From positions 337,905,756 through 337,969,755 of the forward strand of contig JAUMIR010000003.1 of assembly GCA_030847615.1 (NCBI GenBank): a DNA stretch of 64,000 nucleotides, read 5' to 3'. How positions within the stretch are numbered: the stretch's first letter is position 1; each line of letters begins with the position of its first letter. Below the pieces are notes generated by a model. The model was not told the origin of the DNA and made no database searches. It was given only the letters and a program-made list of their open reading frames with translations. Both the position numbers and the translations under genes were made by a program. This document shows positions 44,334 to 56,399 of the stretch, piece after piece. Source of the stretch: Gambelia wislizenii (lineage: Eukaryota; Chordata; Lepidosauria; Squamata; Crotaphytidae).

Positions 44334-45135
44334 GGACTTTATCAGATGGACAAAATACAGCATCATAACAACACCACATAATAGCAAAAGGTCACGCATA
44401 TCAGACGATGTCGTCCTTTCACAGTTATGCCCCTAACAAAACCTGTGATTTTTAACTGACAGCTTAAGCTGTTAATAGATCTTTTTGCTGCTTTTTTGCA
44501 GGCATTGCTGGCATGCAAAACCTTGGACCATTTAACTCTCATACTTATCCCAACAATGGCTGGTCCAGTGCAAACATTTCTGGGTGAGATTGGGACATCC
44601 AGGTAAGTTTCACTCTTTTCATGACCCTCTCTGGGTTACTTTGGACTGCTAGAGTGTGTGTGTATATGCTTTGTGCAACTTTTTGTGTGTTTTTCTTGTT
44701 CTTAATTTTGAATTTTCTGTGCGACGAAGGACTTTTTCAAACAGGGGAAAAATCTCCAAGGAGGTCAGGAGAAGAACGGGGCTGTTGCACTTATAGAGCC
44801 CTGTTTCAGACAGCCCCATCCTCCTCTGTCCTCCTCTTGACCTTCCTCCATGCTGCAGGTGCCACTTTTATTGATGGAGGTTTTGTATAAGTGCGACAGC
44901 CCCATTCTTCTCCCGACCTCCTCAGGATTTTTTTCCCCCATTTGAAAAAGTCCTAAGTCTCATAGGATTTAGAGCAAGAAAGTGAACGGTGCTCTTTTCA
45001 CTTCCTCTTTATTGCTGGGAGCCTTTGCCAGGAGAAGAAGGTGAGTGCAGGGGGGAGCATTATTTTGTCGGCATAGAAATGGGTTTTTCTATGCTGGCAA
45101 AAGAACATTTTAAACTTGTTTGTCTGATAAAGCCC
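44334..45135. mobile_element. Foldback-TIR MITE with splice-donor-like interior
   Basis: Ends GGACTTTATCAGATGGAC and, reverse-complemented, GGGCTTTATCAGACAAAC, with AAT on both flanks. The interior GGGACATCCAGGTAAGTTTC (44594-44613) recurs in inverse at 51600 and 53490. A smaller palindrome is nested at 44729. Confidence 0.65.
44729..44953. mobile_element. Nested foldback MITE
   Basis: Ends GGACTTTTTCAAACAGGGG and, reverse-complemented, GGACTTTTTCAAATGGGGG. Arms pair through GGTCAGGAGAAGAACGGGGC and its inverse. Flanks GAA and TAA, an imperfect 3-bp duplication. Confidence 0.65.
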
Positions 45136-45690
45136 AATGAGCAGATGATTTGGCTTCATGTTCCTCCAAAGTCTCTAGACATTTTGATTAAAGATTCTGA
45201 TTGTTGAAACTGGGGGCGGGGGGGACTTCTGATCATGTACATCAGAGAGTTTATATGAGAAATTTGTTGAAGTAATTGTCATTTCTGCAGTCCAAATATT
45301 TTTCAGTGACTTCTAAAATACTGCTGACGGACAGCTTGATGCACTGTGATGAAAAGAATACTATTAATAAGCCTGCAAAAAACACCCCCACCCAACCCCA
45401 TGTCTCACTAATCTTAGGTGGCTTAAGTTAATTAGATCATTGTGTCAATGAGATAGATATAAGCAAGTGTCTTCCTGTCTTTCAACAACTGCAAAATCCA
45501 GCCAAATGTTTAAACTTTAAAGACAGAATCAAGCTTTTGACGAGCTCACTCTTTATGATCACAATCCTTCCCCATATAAGCAGCACTCCACACCCTGGAA
45601 GGGGTAGGCACAACATTCGGAGAGGTAGACATGGAGCCCTGTCTCATTCTTCCAACTGGCTGGCACTCCAGTGGCACTGGCTTCAATCTT
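45136..45690. other. Unassigned sequence
   Basis: No recognised content. Confidence 0.45.
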
Positions 45691-46000
45691 GCTTCTGAGC
45701 TGAATTCAGGGTGCTAGTTTTGACATACAAAGCTCAAACAACTTCAGGCCAGGATATTTGAAAGACTGCCTCCTCTCATATGAGCTGGCCTAAAACATGA
45801 GATCCTCAGCAGAAGCCCTGTTCCATATGTCACCATCCTGCAAGCCTAGGTACATGTGACAGGGCTTTCTCTGTAGTAGCTCCCCAACTGCAGAATTCCT
45901 TCCAAAAGGAAAACAGACTGGCTCCACTGCTTTTGAGTTTCTGGTGGGCAGCTAAGACAATGCTGTTCTGCAGCTCCTTTGTTCTTTGAAATTGCTTTGG
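45691..46000 (+). mobile_element. L2 LINE fragment
   Basis: GCTAGTTTTGACATACAAAG, CCAGGATATTTGAAAGACTG, AGCTGGCC correspond to the L2 VLTYKALHGLGPGYLKD region; frames broken. Confidence 0.55.
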
Positions 46001-46157
46001 CTGTTTTGAGTGTCTGGTGTTACAGACCAGGCATTTTGGCTGCCAGATTTGGGGCCTGGGGATAGACCAATAAAGTACAGAGTGTAACATAGTGTAACCT
46101 ATAGAGTATAGCATATAAGCTCTAATACAGGAAGCTAGATGTATTAAGGTGTGTGTA

Positions 46158-46673
46158 TGACTATGTGATGAATGTTGCTGTCCTTGAGCAAGCAGGGATC
46201 ACCAGCATTGAGGCCATGATATTGAGAACACAGCTGCGCTGGGCAGGGCACGTTTCTAGGATGGAGGACCATCGCCTCCCAAAAATAGTACTCTATGGTG
46301 AACTCGACATGGGTCAGCATAAGAGGGGCGCTCCAAAAAAACGATACAAGGACTCCCTGAAACAACATCTCAGGTTCGGCCAAATTGATCACCAACAATG
46401 GTCCGCCCTGGCCTCACATCAGGAGGCATGGAGACGCACTATCCACAATGCTGCAGCCTTATTTGAGAACTCAAGCCAAAAAAGTCTTGAACAGAAACGA
46501 CAACGCAGAAAGAAACACAACCTGGAAACATGACCCAAGGAGATCTTCTGCTGTGCTTTTTGCAACTGGACATGTTTATGTTGGATTGGCCTTTTCAGTC
46601 ATCAGTGCACTTGCAGAAAGCGTGGGATGAGTCCTTCCTGAATCTTCGTTTGGGAAGAAAAGCCAGAGAGAGA
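46158..46673 (+). mobile_element. Zinc-finger LINE, 3'-end copy (Z6)
   Basis: In frame: YVMNVAVLEQAGITSIEAMI, LRTQLRWAGHVSRMEDHRLP, KRGAPKKRYKDSLKQHL, HQQWSALASHQEAWRRTIHN, EQKRQRRKKHN, then frame-broken zinc-finger codons, stem-loop with one mismatch and a short GA tail. Confidence 0.85.
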
Positions 46674-46989
46674 TGTACCAGTGAAAACTTGGCAGCAGCT
46701 TAAGTTTGAGAAAACACCTACTCAAATGTCAACAAAGCATGTCAACTAAAATGTCAACTATTTTGTCACCTCTTATTCTTTTAGTATATATGTTTATACT
46801 CAAGAAATTATTTGATTAGAAGAAATTAAATTACTGAAATTAGAGTATATAGAAAAGCTTCCTTTAGTTCACTTTAATTTATATGGATGATGATGCACCT
46901 TAATAATGATCAAGTCCTTAAAGATAACCTATTTAAAATTAACTTATTTAATAATCATAAGAAACACAGTGTTTTAATATGTAGCCAAT

Positions 46990-47460
46990 ATAAGTCTGCC
47001 TGAATTTTAAAAGGAGGGCTTTCTTTTTGTCCCACCACCATAACAGACACATTTGATGAGGACATGGGAGAGAGCCTTCTCGGTGGCTACTCCCTGGCTA
47101 TGTAATTCCTTCCCTCATGAGGATAGGTTGTCCCTCTCTCACACACACACACACAGACACCACCACTATTGTCTTTCTACTGGCAGGCAAAGGCATTTCT
47201 GTTTACCCAGGCCTTTGATTTTTTACTGGACATTGCAGAGGGTCTTTTAACTAGGACATGCTGTATCTTTAAAAAATATACTTTGAATTTTTAATTATTG
47301 CAGATTTATGTTTTAATATTATCAATTATTTAATTGCTTTTTAAACTTTGCATTATGGCTTTTAAAAAAAGAGTATTCTGTTTCAACTATATTGTTAGCC
47401 ACTTTGGGTCCCAAATTGGGACAAAGGTGGGGTATAAATTAAGTGTAGTTAATGAATTAA
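46990..47460 (+). mobile_element. L2 LINE C-terminus and 3'UTR
   Basis: RAFSVATPWLCNSFPHEDRL, a (CA)n patch at 47137-47161, PRPLIFYWTLQRV, then ATTGTTAGCCACTTTGGGTC, CCAAATTGGGACAAAGGTGG and an A/T tail. Confidence 0.7.
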
Positions 47461-48430
47461 ATAAAATCCAAATTGAATTCTAAAAATCCATAAAAAAAAA
47501 AAAACCCAAACCTCTCAATCATGTGTTGATATCCACTATGTTTCTGGTGTGCTCTGGGCTGAATATGGGCTGTTACTATGGATACACACCTTCTGATTCA
47601 TTACTAGAAGTCATTTGGGTCTCTGCCTACATTATAAGAGGTGAACATAGGCAGATATGTTAAGAGATAAAAGTGCCCTTCTCTGTTTAACTAATCACAC
47701 ACTGTGATAGACAGATAGACTGAATGCATGCTCATTCTCCCAGATTCGTGCCACATGTTTGTCTGCAGCAGGGATTCCTGCTGCTGTCATAATAACAAAG
47801 CCACTCTGCTTTATCAGAAGAATTGTACACCTCTGGAAGCATGCTCAACTTTGAGCTAAGAGAATAACAAGGCTGATCTGGCACTTGGGTTCTATTCTAT
47901 AGCCATGCTAACAGGACCCTGGCTGAAGTTATGCAGAAAGAGGAGCATGATGAAACATTGGTCAAAAAACAAAAATCAGCTTACAGGATCTTCTTAGTAT
48001 CTTAATTATTACATGGCATGAAAAAATATTAAACACTATTGAGCTATTTTGTAGAATTACAGTATTTTTATCTGATTTACAAAGGTATTGAAGTCTCAGC
48101 GGTAAATATGTATTCAAGGATTTATGAAAATGTGGAATCTATTATCCATTGTACAAACATGCAGACTCTGGATAGAACATGCCACAACAACTGTTCTGGA
48201 ATTATCTAGTTGACTCAGGGCTAAATCATGGTTTATGTGGCAGACACATTTGCAGATGCTTGTCTCCTAGTGAGTATATGTAAGCAAGGGGATCTTGTAG
48301 CTCCTTTGAGACAAACTGAGAGAAAGAAGTTGTAGCGTAAGCCTTTGTAAACTTGGTCTACTTCCTTAGATGCAGTGAACATGTGTAATCTTTGCTGCCA
48401 CAAGTCTTCCATTTGTTTTGTTCCTCATGG
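47461..48430. other. Mostly unassigned sequence
   Basis: Only 48281-48370 (GGGATCTTGTAGCTCCTTTG, AGACAAACTGAGAGAAAGAA) resembles a common reptile repeat, with related text at 56880 (inverse) and 59370. Confidence 0.4.
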
Positions 48431-48435
48431 AGGTA

Positions 48436-48696
48436 AAGTTGGACCCCCATATCTGTGGTGGTTTGGTTCCCAGACTTCCCATGGATACCGGAAACCATGG
48501 ATAACAATGAACCCTATTAAAATAAAGGACTTCCAGTAAAAAAGTACAATAAAATTACATTGGAGGACTTAGAACATGCCTGGAAATGATGTCTCTCTAG
48601 GCATTTTTCCAGCATGACTCTATGGTGTCCCTATTTTGTGTCCCATGGATAACTGAAACCGCAGATATTGGTTCTGTGGATACAGGGATCTGACTG
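48436..48696. mobile_element. Tigger-like palindromic MITE
   Basis: AAAGTTGGACCCCCATATCT at left and GGATACAGGGATCTGACTG at right, TA on both sides. CCATGGATACCGG and CCGCAGATATTGG face each other. Confidence 0.6.
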
Positions 48697-50556
48697 TATT
48701 CTAGAAGCTGGTTCAGCTTGCAAAGCTGAGCTAACATGGGCATTCAAGGGTTCTGGCTTTGACCCACAAATGACTTCACATTATTGTGAGCTTTTCCTGT
48801 TGTGTAACTGTAAGTTAAAGACTGATCACAGCCTGAGCTGCTGGCAAATCCACTATCCAGTGCACACTTATCTGCTTAGACACATCTCTGATTTCAAACC
48901 TCTGGCCTCCACCAACAGGGCTTGATGTTCTCAGGTCCTGCTCTAAACATCTCATGATGATGTTGATCCTATTGATGCTCTTCGTCTTGTCTACTGTCTT
49001 TAACTTTGTACCCTGCTTTTTCCAAAGACTGAGACTCAAGGACATTTCCATGTTGCAGCCTGGCCGTTTGCACATTGAGTGTGATTCATCTAGCAGTCCA
49101 TGTATGGAGGCATACTTGGTAAACTCTACTTCTCCTTTCTTAGCACAGAGCCAGTGGCACCTTAGATTGTGGACATTCTCCACAGTCAGGAAAGCATACA
49201 AAAAGCATGTGAATGTCTTTAGTTTTTCCATTAGCTCTGCACACAGATCCCACTTTTGCCCTAGCCAAACAACAACAACAACAACAACAACAAACTTTTC
49301 TTTGCACTTTGATTTTTTTTACAAAATTTGTAGGTCACCTACTATCAAAGTATGCCAACCATCTCCTTTGAGTTTTGAGCTGATTTTTTCCCAGTGTCAA
49401 ACACAGCAGTATGAGTTCTACCTCCACATCTATGAATTAAATGTAAATGTGCCAAAACTCTCACAGTTTCACCCAGCAAGAACAGTTTTGAAATATTTCA
49501 TTCTTGTATATGAGAACAAATGAAGCAAAGGAGGTACTCAGGTTTATCACAAGAGTGGTGTTACACCAAGTTTTTTTGGGGGAAGGGGTTGGTATGTCCT
49601 CCAGGGAATTCCTGGAATCCTTGTGTAAGCACCATATTGGATAGAACCCAATGACCTTGGAGCAAAATGTGATAAATCTGCATTTAGAACTAAGAGCTTG
49701 TGTGTGAATTTATACCATAAATATATAGACAGAGAGACAGAAAAAAGATCAATAGAGTTTAAGGAATCAGTCTTTCAACAACAAAAATATTGCTTGTCGC
49801 TGAAGCATAAAGCATGGTGGGGTATAAATATTTTAAATAAATACACATAAGAATGCAGTGTTATAACAGGATGAAATGCATAGCCAGGATGTTATCATCA
49901 GTGGAGGCCATTTTATGTGTGCCTGAATTGTGTAAAAGGTATCTAGGTTTTTAATTGCTTCCTCTGTAGTACATGTATATCTAATCATGTTTCATCTTTC
50001 ATCTCCTTCCTTTCCTACCTTACTTTTACTGTTCTATTCCCAGGACAAGTAAAACAGAAGTCTTTCATCTTCACCCATGGGAAAAGTACAGAGCCTTAAC
50101 TCAAAGTAACATAAACTCTTCTTTCTATTTGTATTGTCTTTGTTAACTGGAGTTTAAGTTTAGATTTCAAAATAGTGAGAGAGATTCAACTGGTAATTAG
50201 GCCATTACCTATTAAAAGTCTTGCAGCACACAGCTAACTTAACCAGGTATTCAGCAGGGGGAGAAATTGATTTGTAGCATTATTTTTAAAAAAATGCAAT
50301 AAAAATAAATACAAAATTTATTTGTACTTCCTCTGCTCATATGTGAAATACAGTTATTAGCATGCAATTATCCTTGAGTTTCTATTTGCATTCTTCTGAA
50401 TTTTGCAATGCAGTTCTCCACTCAAAACATGCATCCAAAAATGTGCAAACTATGAAAACCTATTTACAAAACTGCATAAAGTTGAAGAAATCACATGCAA
50501 AAATGAGTATGACAGCAAATTGCTTACAAAAATGCATATATTAGGGGGGAATGCTT

Positions 50557-50559
<3 letters not shown>
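48697..50559. other. Unassigned sequence
   Basis: No coding or repeat signature beyond (AAC)n at 49266-49292. The 189-codon frame at 48954-49523 has no recognisable motif and spans a microsatellite. Confidence 0.4.

Positions 50560-50617
<58 letters not shown>
50560..50617. repeat. (AT)n/(AC)n microsatellite
   Basis: About 24 AT units followed by CACACACA. Confidence 0.95.
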
Positions 50618-50752
50618 GTATATGGAAACATGTGAGTTTTCATGTTCCCTTTTAAAAAAACTTTGTAAGTTGATGCAGAAAAGAAATGAATGTGCTTGGG
50701 AAATGCTATTATTATAAGAAGATCAACTGATTCATCCCAACCTAGAATGCCT

Positions 50753-50800
50753 AGATATAGATACAGATACAATTACAGATATAGATACAGATTGCAATAC
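50753..50800. repeat. (GATACA/GATA) microsatellite
   Basis: AGATATAGATACAGATACAA and similar; degenerate. Confidence 0.8.
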
Positions 50801-50870
50801 ATACTCGAAAGCTGTTTCATGGTAATTCACCATGCATGTTTGCTGCAGAGAAAACTTCAGTGTTTGATGC

Positions 50871-50871
50871 T

Positions 50872-50902
<31 letters not shown>

Positions 50903-50951
50903 CTCGCTCTCGCTCTCTCCCTCTCTCTCACACACACACACATATATATAT
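50871..50951. repeat. (CT)n-(CA)n-(TA)n compound microsatellite
   Basis: CT run with CG substitutions, then CACACACACA, then TATATATA. Confidence 0.95.
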
Positions 50952-51242
50952 GAGATAAAGCTCTGTTCAAATAAAGAATTTTGAACAGAGGGGGAGGGAG
51001 GGAGTAGGAGAGAGACAGAATAAAAACCCCAGGAGAAAAAAAATAACTGTTACTGAAAGATGTTAAAAAATAATTTTTAAGAAAATAAATGTGTTAGTAT
51101 CAAAGACTATTCTAGTGATGTGAGAAAAGGTAGCTATGTTTATTGATCCACAAATCGTCCATGAATATGTATTCTTGTCCAGGCTGCCAAACTGAAAAAC
51201 CAACTTACTAGATGCAGTATCAGGGAAAGGCTGTGAGATCAG

Positions 51243-52008
51243 GGGGCCATTCAAACTACAGAATTATAGCACTATTATTCCACTTCCACTGCCCATGGAG
51301 ATTATCAGACAGGAATGCAAAAAGTGTTCCTGTCCCACAATCTCCAATCCCACCCCTGTCCCGGCACAATAACCCTCTCCACCACACTTACCTTCTCTCC
51401 CATCAACAGGCAACCCAGGAATGAATGGAACCCTAACAGAGCTTCGTTCACTTCCTGGACTGAAATCCCGCCTGTTCTCACAAGATGCGAGTGTGGGGAA
51501 TTCAAAAATAAAAACAAAAATACACAAAAAAGTTACAAAAAGCACATACACACACTTTAAAACTTCCAAGTAAACTAGAGTAGTTTTAAAAAAGTGTGTC
51601 ATTTACCTGGATGTCCTGATCTCACCTGGAAGTGTTCTGGCAGGACCGTCCATTGACGCTGCATTCACGACAGTTAAATGGCCTTAGGTTTCACACACTG
51701 GCAATGTTGGCACCAAATCACAACGGGGGAACTATTGATGGCTCGGCCCGTCAATAAAAAGCAACGCCAGTGGAATGCAAAAAGATGATGTCATCTGATA
51801 TTGGCGTCCTTTTCCATTTCTCTGGCATCATTGTGGCACCACATTAGCCACGTCTGATAATCTCCATAATTCCATCCTATGGAAACCTGGGATTGGCAGT
51901 GTAGAGAGGGGCATTTAGAACTCTCAGCCAGAGCACTCTGGTGCCTCACCAAGCTACAAACCCCAGGATTCCACAGGATGGAACCATAGCAGTATTGTGA
52001 ATGGGCCC
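51243..52008. mobile_element. Palindromic MITE, family B, with a nested MITE
   Basis: Outer ends GGGCCATTCAAACTACAGAA and ATAGCAGTATTGTGAATGGGCCC are inverted (second shown in part). The halves are separated by the inner element 51297-51865; joined, they give the standard family-B layout. Confidence 0.75.
51297..51865. mobile_element. Foldback-TIR MITE, nested
   Basis: Ends GGAGATTATCAGACAGGAAT and, reverse-complemented, GGAGATTATCAGACGTGGC. The inverse splice-donor-like motif (ACCTGGATGTCC) is at 51606-51617. Target duplication not resolved. Interior similar to 44334 and 53188. Confidence 0.75.
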
Positions 52009-52419
52009 TTGGTCTCCTAACATCTTTTCTTTGCAGTGACAGAGCATTTTTTTAATCAGGACCATTTTCCTGCAGAGTACTTTACTCCTTCCCCCTCAAA
52101 TCATCTGCCTGCAAAAAAAAAAAAAAAAAGTTCTTGGCTACAGGAGAGATGAAAATCGGTGCCTCTTCTCCTCACCCCCCCCCCGCTTTGTGAACATCAT
52201 CATATCTGAGGGGAGAAAGGCCTTTAGATTAAGGGGATCATATGGGGGAATGGATTTATAAAACTCCTTTCCATGTGGCTATGAATCTAATCTAGATGTC
52301 CCACATTGTGCCTAGTGCAGCAGATATGAGAGCTTTCACAAGATGAGGTGAGGTTGTCTTGAACCCCAGATTGGTCATAAAATGCTACAGGGCAGCCTAA
52401 AATGAATAAAAAATAGCTA

Positions 52420-52655
52420 CAGTGGGTCCTTTGTATCTGCTGGGGTTTGGTTCCAGGACACCCCCCCCCCCTTGGATACTAAAATCTGTTGATGCTCAAG
52501 TTCCAGTATATACAACGGCATAGTAAAATGGTGCTCCTTATATAAAATGGTAAAATCAAGCTTTGCTTTTTGGATGTGTGTGTGCATGTAATATTTTCAA
52601 GGTGTGGATGGTTGAATCCATGGATACAGAATACAAGGATAAGGAGGGCCAACTG
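52420..52655. mobile_element. Tigger-like palindromic MITE
   Basis: CAGTGGGTCCTTTGTATCTG and GGAGGGCCAACTG at the ends; TA left flank. ACAACGGCATAGTAAAATGG is shared with the 43870 copy. Confidence 0.65.
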
Positions 52656-52728
52656 TTCTTTACTGAAAATGTAGTTAATCAGGCAGAGGTTGCAATTAAC
52701 TCTTCAGCTTAAAATTTGAATGTTCCAG

Positions 52729-53110
52729 GAGATAGATAGATAGACTATTTGTTTGTTTGTTTATTATTGCATTTTTCTTCCACTGCAGGATCCCAAGTGG
52801 CTTACAATGTAACTTAAAACAAACTACAGCTAAACACTAGGTAAGCAATAACATGAAAGAAGAATTTTAAAGCAGTTAATTAAGCTATATTAAAATCAAG
52901 CACAGATTTAAAACACCATAAAAATATAACAAGGGGAGGGTTTGGCACACACATAAACACACTAACAAAATCCTTCTATGGTAACCATTTACTAGCCAAA
53001 ATCCTGTCTGAATAAAAATGTCTTTGCCTTCTGGAAGGACAGTAAAGAGGGGGACGCCCTAGCCTTCTGTGGAAGGAAGTTGCCCAGCCTGTCAAGCAGA
53101 TAAGGGGGTG
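52729..53110 (-). mobile_element. L2 LINE 3' end
   Basis: TAGATAGATAGACT microsatellite, then TTCCACTGCAGGATCCCAAG, TGGCTTACAATGTAACTTAA, ending with L2 C-terminal inverse GGGACGCCCTAGCCTTCTG. Confidence 0.55.
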
Positions 53111-53187
53111 AGATTACACACTTTCCTTTGGGAATGAGTGGGCTTTTTTCTTTCACCATCCCCTACCCAGTCTAGCTATGAGACATG

Positions 53188-53681
53188 GGGCTTTATCAGA
53201 TGCAGTCTTTAAAACATTCTTTTGCCAGCACAAAAAAATCAATTTTTGTGCTGGCAAAAGAATGTTCCCCCACACACACTCACCTCCTTTCCCAGCAAAG
53301 GCACCTCCGTGAATGAAGAGGAAGTGAGCAGAGCCCTGCTCACTTCCTCGTTTGAAATCTCGCACAATTTCATCGTGCAGGAAATTCAAAATTAAAAACA
53401 GAAAGAAAGCATTTAAAAGTTTACACAAGCACCTATGCATACTTTAAAAAAACCCAAGTAACCAAGGGAGGGTCAAAAAAAGTTCATCACTTACCTGGAT
53501 GTCCCAACCCGACCCAGAAGTGTTTGCACCAGTCCAGCCACTGACAGGGTAAGTATGAGATTTAAAGGGACAGAGGTACTGCATGCCAGTAATGCCAGCA
53601 AAAAAAGTGGCACGTCCGCGCACCCTTTTGCAGTTATGTCGCATCGTTATGATGCTGTATTTTCTGTGTCTGATAAAGTCC
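53188..53681. mobile_element. Foldback-TIR MITE with splice-donor-like interior
   Basis: Ends GGGCTTTATCAGATGCAG and, reverse-complemented, GGACTTTATCAGACACAG, with ATG on both flanks. A short palindrome at 53216-53261 (TTCTTTTGCCAGCACAAAAA with its inverse). Inverse CACTTACCTGGATGTCCC at 53491-53508. Confidence 0.72.
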
Positions 53682-54494
53682 ATGGTGTGGAAGGTTTTGT
53701 AGTTATTTGCCCTGATTCTACATTCTCAGAGCTTCTAAAAGGAGAAGGCATGGTTTTTGGCTCATTATTTTGGCAACACATATAAGTCCCTGCTTTATTG
53801 CCACACCTCTGGTTCACCTGAGTAGGGAGGTATGCACACAAATCTAGAGAAATGGTGGCTCCCAAACTGAAGACTCTTTATGGACTTAGGCTATCCCCAT
53901 TGCTATGAGAGACCTACTGCCTCCATTCAGCAATAAATCTTCTTTTATACAAATGGCTCAGTCTCATCATGATTGTCCTCAAATACATTTTCAAGTGTTG
54001 GCCTTAACTAACCTACTACCACACACCCCCATTGACACACCTAATTATGCTGTTAACTTTTTAAGAACAATATAAGATTCCAAAAGAATCAGTGCAAGTT
54101 CTCTACTTCTCAGCCATTCGTAAGCTACCATATGATGCAGAAATATCATATTGTGAATATTCCATTTCCTGTTGTTGACTTCATTAAGAAGATTTGGAAT
54201 AGTGTATTGATAAGGTAAGAGTTCACTAGGGTTTAAAGAATATTCTCTAGTTTTCTCATCCTTTATAAGAAAAGGTATCTTGACACCTCAAAGCACCTCA
54301 TTGAAAAAAGGTCAACTGCCACAAGATTTTTCAAAATTTGGGCCTTTTATTTTACACAAAATAAATTGTATTCTATGCAAAAATGTTGTTTTCTCAGCCA
54401 AAAAAACACATTATTTTGTGAAAAAGAGCCAAGGTTTTTGTACACCCCCCCCCACGTTTTTGCACAAAAATCCTGAGCTTTGTATACAAACAAA

Positions 54495-54535
<41 letters not shown>

Positions 54536-55259
54536 TAATTTTTTAAAGTAGGAAGAATAGCCGGAAAATGCTAGAACCCCTCCCCTCATAATCTCACCAT
54601 CAAGGAGAAAGCTTTTGCAATTGTTCATTCTTGCATGCAAAGATTAAATAAGCAAAGATTTACATCCCAAGAGTTCATTCATGTTATGCTTAGGGCAGTG
54701 GAAAATCAATGCCATGGGAATGTCTTTCCCTGTAGTGGTGGTTACATATTGTCCAGACAAAACTTTCTCCAATAAAAATAAATGGCACTGTCAACCGCTT
54801 TATATCAAGAGAATTGTTCCTGTTTATGATTTATTTAAAACAGTTTTACTGCACCTCTCCTGGAGACTGAGGCATCCCACAATATATTTAAAACTAAGAA
54901 TTAAAGGTAATTAGCCAATTAAAATCCCATCGATCAAAGTAGGAGAAATAAAATCATCTCAAATCACAGTTGAGTTATATGAATGTCATTAAGTGCTAAT
55001 CATGCAATACTACTTCTCTGGATCAATCTTTATTAAAAATGCATTCTGAACAAACTGTTATTTTATGCATCATTTAAATGTCTGACAATGAATCATGTTT
55101 CCAGTTTTGTTAAAAATGGACAATAAAGCAGATATACCTTTCAGCTCCAATTGCAGAAAGGTATGGAAATGTTTTCTATATATGCCATGGACTTCTACTC
55201 TAGCTTCTTTTTGAGGGTAAAATACACAACCACATTAGGTCCAAATTTACAGAGACTAT
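53682..55259. other. Mostly unassigned sequence
   Basis: 54350-54480 resembles the AT-rich region at 24550. A (GT)n run is at 54496-54532. No coding signature. Confidence 0.4.
54496..54532. repeat. (GT)n microsatellite
   Basis: About 18 GT units. Confidence 0.95.
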
Positions 55260-55476
55260 GGATGATGCTGTACTGCAGAAATAATCCAGTTTGACACCAC
55301 TTTAACTGCTGTGGCTCAATGCTACGGGATACTAGAATTTGTGGTTTTGTGATATATTTAGTATTCTCTCTCAGAGAGTTCTGGTGCCACAACAAACTAC
55401 AAATCCCAGGATTCCATAGCATTGAGCCATGGTCTTTCAAGTCAAACTGGATTATTTCTGCACTGTGGCAGCAGCC
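55260..55476. mobile_element. Palindromic MITE, family B, intact
   Basis: TGTACTGCAGAAATAATCCA at the left and GATTATTTCTGCACTGTGG, CAGCAGCC at the right are inverted. TAT flanks both ends, as in the 41642 copy. Confidence 0.75.
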
Positions 55477-55748
55477 TATGTTGTTTATTGTACAAGGGTT
55501 TTCATATTTTTAAATCATACTTTGTGAAAAATAAAAATTGGCATGCATTTTAGAAAACAAAGGTGGGCATTATACAATACATTGCTTACTTGGAGGAGCA
55601 TTAGCATTGTAAAGGAATATTTCATAATGATGAAATATAGACTTTTCAATGTTTCTACTTTGCCTTGCCATTTCTCCCCATTATACAACGTAGATTAAGA
55701 TATGCTAAAGAAAGAGAATTATATGGTAGAGTTCATACACGAGTTCAG

Positions 55749-56290
55749 TGTGCTGTTATTTGCCATCCAGTCAGCTTCAACTTATGGCAACCCTATGAAT
55801 TAGAGACCTCCAAGAGCCCTGATTGTCAACAACCCTGCTAAGGTCTCACAAACTCAGCGCTGTGGCTTCCTTGATTGAATCAATCCATCTGTAATATGTT
55901 CCTTCTCTTTACCTTCTGCCTTCCAATTTTCCAAGCATTATTGTCTTTCCAATGAGTCATGTCATCCCATGATGTGTCTATAGTACAATAGCCTAAGTTC
56001 AATCATTTTGGCTCCTAGAGAGAATTCAGGCTTGATTTGTTCTAAGACCAATTTATTTCTCTTTTGGCAGTCCATGGTATACACAGAATAATGTCCTTTT
56101 TTGGCTAATTATATATTATACATGAATGTACAAATATGTGCAAAACACAGAGAAACATAGGTTTAGTGGTGTTATTATTTGTCATCAAGTTGGCTTTGAC
56201 ATATAGTGACCCTATGACTAGGAGAGCTCCAAGACTTCCTGCAAATGGAGTGCCATTGCTTCCTTTATTGTTTCACCTCCACTTTTTAAA
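55749..56290 (-). mobile_element. RTE-BovB 3' regions, two adjacent pieces
   Basis: 55755-56120 and 56165-56290 each start TTATTTGCCATCCAGTCAGC / TTATTTGTCATCAAGTTGGC, followed by ATGGCAACCCTATGA-type text and a CTCCAAGA block. This is the inverse BovB 3' end; two copies in the same orientation. Confidence 0.6.
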
Positions 56291-56399
56291 TACCTATTAA
56301 GAAACAAACAGTAAGGCCCCAGATCCATAAGGTACAAGGGTAGTGATAGGTCTCCTCCATTTTTGTGGAGAGAGCAGTTCACATAATAACAGTGACCTA

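Noticed and set aside
48954..49523. A 189-codon plus-strand ORF
   Set aside because: It has no recognisable motif, crosses an (AAC)n run and is of a length reachable by chance in 64 kb.
50690..50953. Low-complexity ORFs (SLSLSL, YIYIYI, RERERE)
   Set aside because: Translations of microsatellites.
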